A stretch of DNA of 26,058 bases from NCBI GenBank assembly GCA_034434235.1, contig DAOTZV010000018.1, positions 1 through 26,058 on the forward strand, given 5' to 3'. A program made the translations under genes and the position numbers. Positions 21,947 to 26,058 of the stretch are shown in pieces. Source of the stretch: CAKZKT01 sp034434235. Lineage in GTDB: Bacteria; Chloroflexota; Anaerolineae; CG2-30-64-16. A model generated the notes under the pieces. It was not told the DNA's origin and made no database searches. It saw only the letters and a list, made by a program, of their open reading frames with translations. Numbering within the stretch: position 1 is the stretch's first letter; each line of letters opens with the position of its first letter.

Positions 21947-21980
21947 GCCGGTAGGACGAAATCAATTTCGTCCTACCGGC
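21947..21980. repeat. Perfect 16-bp palindrome between pyrH and frr
   Basis: GCCGGTAGGACGAAAT, loop CA, ATTTCGTCCTACCGGC: every base pairs. The following bases (AGGATATTTTCC) are only loosely T-rich, so full termination inside an essential operon is unlikely. More likely a dispersed palindromic repeat that could set mRNA stability or partial termination before frr. Confidence 0.85.
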
Positions 21981-22007
21981 AGGATATTTTCCGTAGCCGA
22001 GGGTACC

Positions 22008-22565
22008 ATGCTCAAAGACGTGCTCAACGATGCTGAAGAGCGGATGGAAAAAGCGATCGAAGCGTTGCAGGCCGACCTGCGCACGATCCGCACGGGCCGT
22101 GCCTCGCCGGCGCTGGTCGAACGCGTGCAGGTGGACTACTACGGCACACCTACGCCCATCATCCAACTGGCCGGCATCACCGTGCCCGAGCCGCGGCTGC
22201 TCGTCATCCGGCCGTGGGATCGCGGCACGCTCGGCGCCATCGAGAAGGCCCTCCTGAAATCCGATCTGGGCTTGACCCCCACCAACGATGGCCAGGTCAT
22301 CCGGCTGGTCATCCCCCAACTCACCGAAGAACGCCGCCGCGACTTGACCCGGCTGGTCAACAGGCGCGTCGAAGAGGCCCGCGTGGCGGTGCGCAACATC
22401 CGCCGCGACGCCATTGACATGCTGCGCGATCTGGAAAAAGAGAAGCTGATCAGCGAAGATGATCTGCACGAAGGCCGCGACAAGGCGCAAAAGTTGACCG
22501 ACGATTTCATCAAGAAGATAGATGAGATCGGCAAGGCCAAAGAAGCGGAGATCATGGAAGTGTGA
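22008..22565 (+). CDS. frr: Ribosome recycling factor
   Basis: Splits post-termination ribosomes together with EF-G. ATG 22008 gives the family's standard 185 residues; an in-frame ATG at 21942 would run through the upstream palindrome and is rejected. Blocks: ERMEKAIEALQADLRTIRTGRASPALVERVQVDYYGTPTP (start of the long helical domain and hinge), DLGLTPTNDGQVIRL, PQLTEERRRDLTRLVNR and ARVAVRNIRRDA. GAGGG precedes the start. The stop overlaps the uppS start (GTGA). Confidence 0.97.
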   Translation: MLKDVLNDAEERMEKAIEALQADLRTIRTGRASPALVERVQVDYYGTPTPIIQLAGITVPEPRLLVIRPWDRGTLGAIEKALLKSDLGLTPTNDGQVIRLVIPQLTEERRRDLTRLVNRRVEEARVAVRNIRRDAIDMLRDLEKEKLISEDDLHEGRDKAQKLTDDFIKKIDEIGKAKEAEIMEV

Positions 22566-23311
22566 CCGCACCTGAAAACCAACCTTCGCTCAAGGAACGT
22601 TATCCCGGCATCACGCGCATCCCGTACCATGTGGGCATCATCATGGACGGGAACGGCCGCTGGGCGCAGGCGCGCGGGTTGCCGCGGGTGGCGGGCCATC
22701 GGGCCGGCACCGAGAACATCCGCCGCGTGTTGCGCGCCGCCACCGAGTTGGGCATCAAGGTGCTGACGATCTACGCGTTTTCGACCGAAAACTGGGCGCG
22801 GCCGCCGGCCGAAGTGAACGCGCTCATGCGGCTGCTCGGCGAGGTGATCCACCGCGAGCTGGACGAGCTGCACCGCAACGGCGTCTGCATCCGCCACAGC
22901 GGCCGGCTGGAGGGGATTGCGCCGGACCTGCAACGCGAGATCCAGCGCGCGGTCTCGCTCACCTGCCGAAACGAACGCATCATCCTGAACGTGGCCTTCA
23001 ACTACGGCGGCCGCGCCGAGATCGTGGATGCCGTGCGCCATCTGATGCGCGATGGCCATCCGCCGGAAGCGGTGACCGAAGAGCTGATCAGCCGCTATCT
23101 CTATACGGGCGGCTTGCCCGATGTGGATCTGATCATCCGCACCGGCGGTGAGTATCGGCTCAGCAATTTCCTGATCTGGCAGGCGGCCTACGCCGAGTAC
23201 TACGCGACGCCGACCTTTTGGCCCGATTTCGACGAGGACGAGCTGGCGAAGGCCATCCTGGAATACGGCCGCCGCGAACGGCGTTTCGGCAAGGTCACCC
23301 CGGCCGAGTGA
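22562..23311 (+). CDS. uppS: Undecaprenyl diphosphate synthase (cis-prenyltransferase)
   Basis: Adds isopentenyl units to farnesyl diphosphate to make the C55 carrier for peptidoglycan and for the surface glycan encoded at 8.7-16.1 kb. 249 residues. Substrate motif IIMDGNGRWAQARGLPRVAGH with the catalytic Asp; TIYAFSTENWARP; FNYGGRAEIVDAVR; LPDVDLIIRTGGEYRLSNFLIWQAAYAEYY. The usual RTSGEQR reads RTGGEYR here, a mild deviation. GTG 22562 overlaps the frr stop by four bases, so the two genes are translationally coupled. Confidence 0.96.
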   Translation: MTAPENQPSLKERYPGITRIPYHVGIIMDGNGRWAQARGLPRVAGHRAGTENIRRVLRAATELGIKVLTIYAFSTENWARPPAEVNALMRLLGEVIHRELDELHRNGVCIRHSGRLEGIAPDLQREIQRAVSLTCRNERIILNVAFNYGGRAEIVDAVRHLMRDGHPPEAVTEELISRYLYTGGLPDVDLIIRTGGEYRLSNFLIWQAAYAEYYATPTFWPDFDEDELAKAILEYGRRERRFGKVTPAE

Positions 23312-23322
23312 AGCCCCGTGGC

Positions 23323-23377
23323 GCAAGCCTTCGGCTTGCAGCCATGCGCTGTAACACAAGCCGGAAGCTTGTGTTAC
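23323..23377. repeat. Two hairpins between uppS and cdsA
   Basis: GCAAGCC-TTC-GGCTTGC (23323-23339) and GTAACACAAGC-CGGAA-GCTTGTGTTAC (23351-23377, 11 perfect pairs). Both share AAGCC/GGCTT motifs and look like dispersed palindromic repeats. No T-run follows. They take up most of the uppS-cdsA gap and leave no room for a ribosome-binding site before ATG 23385. Confidence 0.8.
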
Positions 23378-23405
23378 GGTTTCCATGTTGAAGGGGGTAG
23401 CTTTT

Positions 23406-24212
23406 GTGCTGCGCACTCGTGCGATCGTCGCCGCGATCCTGATCCCTCTCGTGATCGGCCTCCTCTATCTCGGCGGGATCCCCTGGCTGCTCGGCGTGTT
23501 GTTCGCCGGCATCCTGACCTGGCGAGAGATGGCGATCCTCCTGATGCGACAATCCTCTTCGGTCGATCGCACCCTCGGCCTCTTTTTCATCGCCGGCGCC
23601 ATCGTCGAAGCTTACCTCCATGCGACCTTCGCGACGCAATACGACCTGTTGCGGCCGCTCCTGGTCGCCCTGATCATCTTCTCTCTGATCTGGACGCTCT
23701 ACAACAAGAGCGAGCACCCGACGGCCGATTGGGGCATCACCGTGGCAAGCGCGCTCTATCTCGGCATCACGCTGAGCTATCTGGTGGCGCTGCGACAGCG
23801 GTCCGATGGCTTCGCCTGGGCCTTGACCGCGTTCCTGGTCACCTGGACGTGCGACACCATGGCCTATTTCGTCGGCCGATCGCTGGGTCGCCACAAGCTA
23901 TGGCCGCGCATCAGCCCGAAAAAGACGTGGGAAGGGCTGATCGGCGGCACGGTGGCCGCGCTGGCGGCCGGGCCGGCCGTCGGCCTGTGGTTGTTGGGGC
24001 TTGTCTGGTGGCAGGGGCTTCTCCTGGGCGCGCTGGTGGCCATTGCGGCGCCGTTCGGCGACCTGGCCGAATCGCTCTTCAAGCGCCTGGCCAACGTCAA
24101 GGACAGCAGCCAGCTCATCCCCGGCCACGGGGGCATGTTCGACCGCGTCGACAGCCTGCTGTTCGTGTTTCCGGTCGTCACGTATTTCGCGCTCATCGTT
24201 GCGGGCGCCTGA
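23406..24212 (+). CDS. cdsA: Phosphatidate cytidylyltransferase (CDP-diglyceride synthase)
   Basis: Membrane enzyme making CDP-diacylglycerol from phosphatidate and CTP, the branch point to membrane phospholipids. About eight membrane helices. The C-terminal signature is complete: SLFKRLANVKDSSQLIPGH followed by GGMFDRVDS; the upstream block WTCDTMAYFVGRSLGRHK then SPKKTWEG is also typical. I place the start at GTG 23406 (268 residues), because AAGGGGGT lies 8-9 bases before it; ATG 23385 (275 residues) is in frame but sits just behind a hairpin without a ribosome-binding site. Last gene of the rpsB operon; other bacteria often continue with dxr, which is absent here. Confidence 0.95.
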   Translation: MLRTRAIVAAILIPLVIGLLYLGGIPWLLGVLFAGILTWREMAILLMRQSSSVDRTLGLFFIAGAIVEAYLHATFATQYDLLRPLLVALIIFSLIWTLYNKSEHPTADWGITVASALYLGITLSYLVALRQRSDGFAWALTAFLVTWTCDTMAYFVGRSLGRHKLWPRISPKKTWEGLIGGTVAALAAGPAVGLWLLGLVWWQGLLLGALVAIAAPFGDLAESLFKRLANVKDSSQLIPGHGGMFDRVDSLLFVFPVVTYFALIVAGA

Positions 24213-24223
24213 ACCGCCGATTT

Positions 24224-24252
24224 TTGCCAAACCGGTCTTCTGGCTTTATAAT
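24224..24252 (+). promoter_or_regulatory. Promoter of the toxin-antitoxin pair
   Basis: TTGCCA (24224-24229), 17-base spacer, TATAAT (24247-24252), the closest match to consensus in the window. It lies in an AT-richer patch; the predicted start near 24259 gives a leader of about 50 bases. Toxin-antitoxin operons of this kind are normally repressed by their own antitoxin, but I see no clear operator palindrome. Confidence 0.8.
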
Positions 24253-24310
24253 AAATATGTTAATCGGGCCATCATAGCAGCGGTATGGAAGCGAAAGCGG
24301 TGTGGCTTTT

Positions 24311-24598
24311 ATGCGAATTAACTTTATCATATGCCCTGAACATATCGAAGCAAAGATCAGAGCGAAGCATCACGTCACCTGCCACGAGGCGCGTGAGATT
24401 TTGCTAAGTGGGCCTCGGATTCGTTTTGCGGAAAAGGGTCATACCGAAGGCGAAGACATATATGCCGCTTTTGGTCAAACATTGGGCGGCAGGTATTTGG
24501 CGGTTTTCTTCATCTACAAACCAATAGTTAAAACAGCCATGATCATCAGCGCTCGTGACATGAGCGACAAGGAGCGCCAGGCCTATGGACGCAAATAG
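24311..24598 (+). CDS. BrnT-like toxin (ribonuclease family, formerly DUF497)
   Basis: 95 residues from ATG 24311 (GTG 24302 would add three). The body matches BrnT: an N-terminal strand, a helix with HHVTCHEAREIL, then RYLAVFFIYKP, and the hallmark ending IISARDMSDKERQAYGRK. BrnT toxins are RNase-fold enzymes that block translation and are neutralised by a DNA-binding BrnA partner. It overlaps the antitoxin by 14 bases, in the toxin-first order typical of brnTA. Its lower GC and different codon use compared with the flanking housekeeping genes suggest acquisition by transfer. Confidence 0.85.
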   Translation: MRINFIICPEHIEAKIRAKHHVTCHEAREILLSGPRIRFAEKGHTEGEDIYAAFGQTLGGRYLAVFFIYKPIVKTAMIISARDMSDKERQAYGRK

Positions 24599-24851
24599 AC
24601 TTAGCAGCATTTCCCAAGCAGACACTGACGAAAAGATCGGCGAGTTCTGGGACACTCACGATTTCACGGATTTCGACAATCCTGTCACTCCCGACGTGGA
24701 GTTTCAGATCGCTTGTGCCGTACCGATCGAACTGGAGTTATTTGCCGCCCTTGAAAAGCAAGCCCGGCAACGTGGTGTGCAGGTAGAGACATTGGTTAAT
24801 CTTTGGTTGCAGCAAAGGCTTGCTGCGCAAGGGCGACAGGCCGCGGCATAG
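24585..24851 (+). CDS. BrnA/CopG-type antitoxin
   Basis: 88 residues. The segment DEKIGEFWDTHDFTDFDNP is the conserved N-terminal signature of the CopG-antitoxin/BrnA group; the C-terminal half (LELFAALEKQARQRGVQVETLVNLWLQQRL) looks like the ribbon-helix-helix dimerisation part. It should bind the toxin and repress the shared promoter at 24224. The ATG lies inside the toxin gene's end. The ordinary genes on either side imply a small insertion between the cdsA operon and ppdK. Confidence 0.85.
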   Translation: MDANRLSSISQADTDEKIGEFWDTHDFTDFDNPVTPDVEFQIACAVPIELELFAALEKQARQRGVQVETLVNLWLQQRLAAQGRQAAA

Positions 24852-24924
24852 CTGCTGGGCGCGGGGTATCTCCCCAAAAACCAAGTTTATCATACATGCT
24901 TTATTGGCAGTCACTCACAAGACA

Positions 24925-24966
24925 CCCCTAGCAGGGGATCAAGGCGCCCATATGGGCGCATTTTTT
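24925..24966 (+). terminator. Hairpin pair with intrinsic terminator in front of ppdK
   Basis: CCCCT-AGC-AGGGG (24925-24937) is followed by GCGCCC-ATAT-GGGCGC (24944-24959), a single A and six T (24961-24966). The second is a textbook intrinsic terminator. It would end the toxin-antitoxin transcript, but the ppdK ribosome-binding site starts at 24968, so any ppdK transcript starting upstream must pass it. No clear promoter was found between 24852 and 24925. Confidence 0.75.
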
Positions 24967-24982
24967 CGGAGGATTTCAGACA

Positions 24983-26058
<1,076 letters not shown>

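Noticed and set aside
21942..22007. N-terminal extension of ribosome recycling factor
   Set aside because: The extra residues are encoded by the 16-bp palindrome; ATG 22008 gives the standard 185-residue length and has GAGGG upstream.
24284..24310. Alternative ATG at 24284 in the toxin leader
   Set aside because: It is in another frame and encodes no recognisable protein; the BrnT-like frame starts at 24311.

Overview
The window reads as one contig of a high-GC (roughly 65%) bacterium, most likely a member of the Chloroflexota (Anaerolineae/Caldilineae-like). This is inferred from gene content and style: lipoproteins with Thr/Pro-rich stalks, frequent GTG/TTG starts, a zinc-finger anti-sigma factor fused to a beta-propeller, GTGAAAC-type tandem repeats, and the rpsB-tsf-pyrH-frr-uppS-cdsA order. 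No 16S or marker phylogeny could be run, so the lineage is a hypothesis.

Left part (1-3.9 kb, minus strand): an ECF sigma factor, its membrane anti-sigma factor and the repair glycosylase mutM form a tight minus-strand cluster, with the first codons of an unrecognised gene after it. A solitary tRNA-Leu(CAA) with a near-consensus promoter faces away from it. Next (4.1-8.5 kb, plus) come two adjacent surface proteins, an SH3 lipoprotein and a double cyclic-nucleotide-binding membrane protein, which end in the same unrecognised Cys-containing domain, followed closely by enolase.

Middle (8.7-18.1 kb, plus): an envelope-glycan block with two GT4 glycosyltransferases, a small unknown protein between them, a giant O-antigen-ligase/polymerase-like protein with a TPR tail, and a WecA/TagO-type undecaprenyl-phosphate sugar-1-phosphate transferase. 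A cyclophilin lipoprotein with one intact and one degenerate domain, a VTT/DedA membrane protein and RNase Z follow.

Right part (19.2-26 kb): a Trm112-like zinc-ribbon gene and rpsB diverge from back-to-back promoters. The translation/lipid-carrier operon rpsB-tsf-pyrH-frr-uppS-cdsA runs rightward. UppS makes the lipid carrier used by the glycan block, and CdsA makes CDP-diacylglycerol. A BrnT/BrnA-type toxin-antitoxin pair, lower in GC than its surroundings, sits between cdsA and ppdK. The ppdK gene (pyruvate phosphate dikinase, cut by the window end) has an intrinsic-terminator hairpin directly in front of its ribosome-binding site.

The non-coding layer is the most unusual part. I see a family of about 32-nt palindromes (14-bp arms, 3-4-nt loop), of which one copy encodes the tail of MutM and another lies in frame inside a glycosyltransferase. 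Further palindromes lie inside the rpsB operon, short tandem repeats begin exactly at two stop codons, and several promoters fit a TTGNCN-17-TATANT pattern. I found no clear new defence or metabolic system. The best candidates for undescribed biology are the shared C-terminal domain pair, the palindrome family and the ppdK and rpsB leaders.
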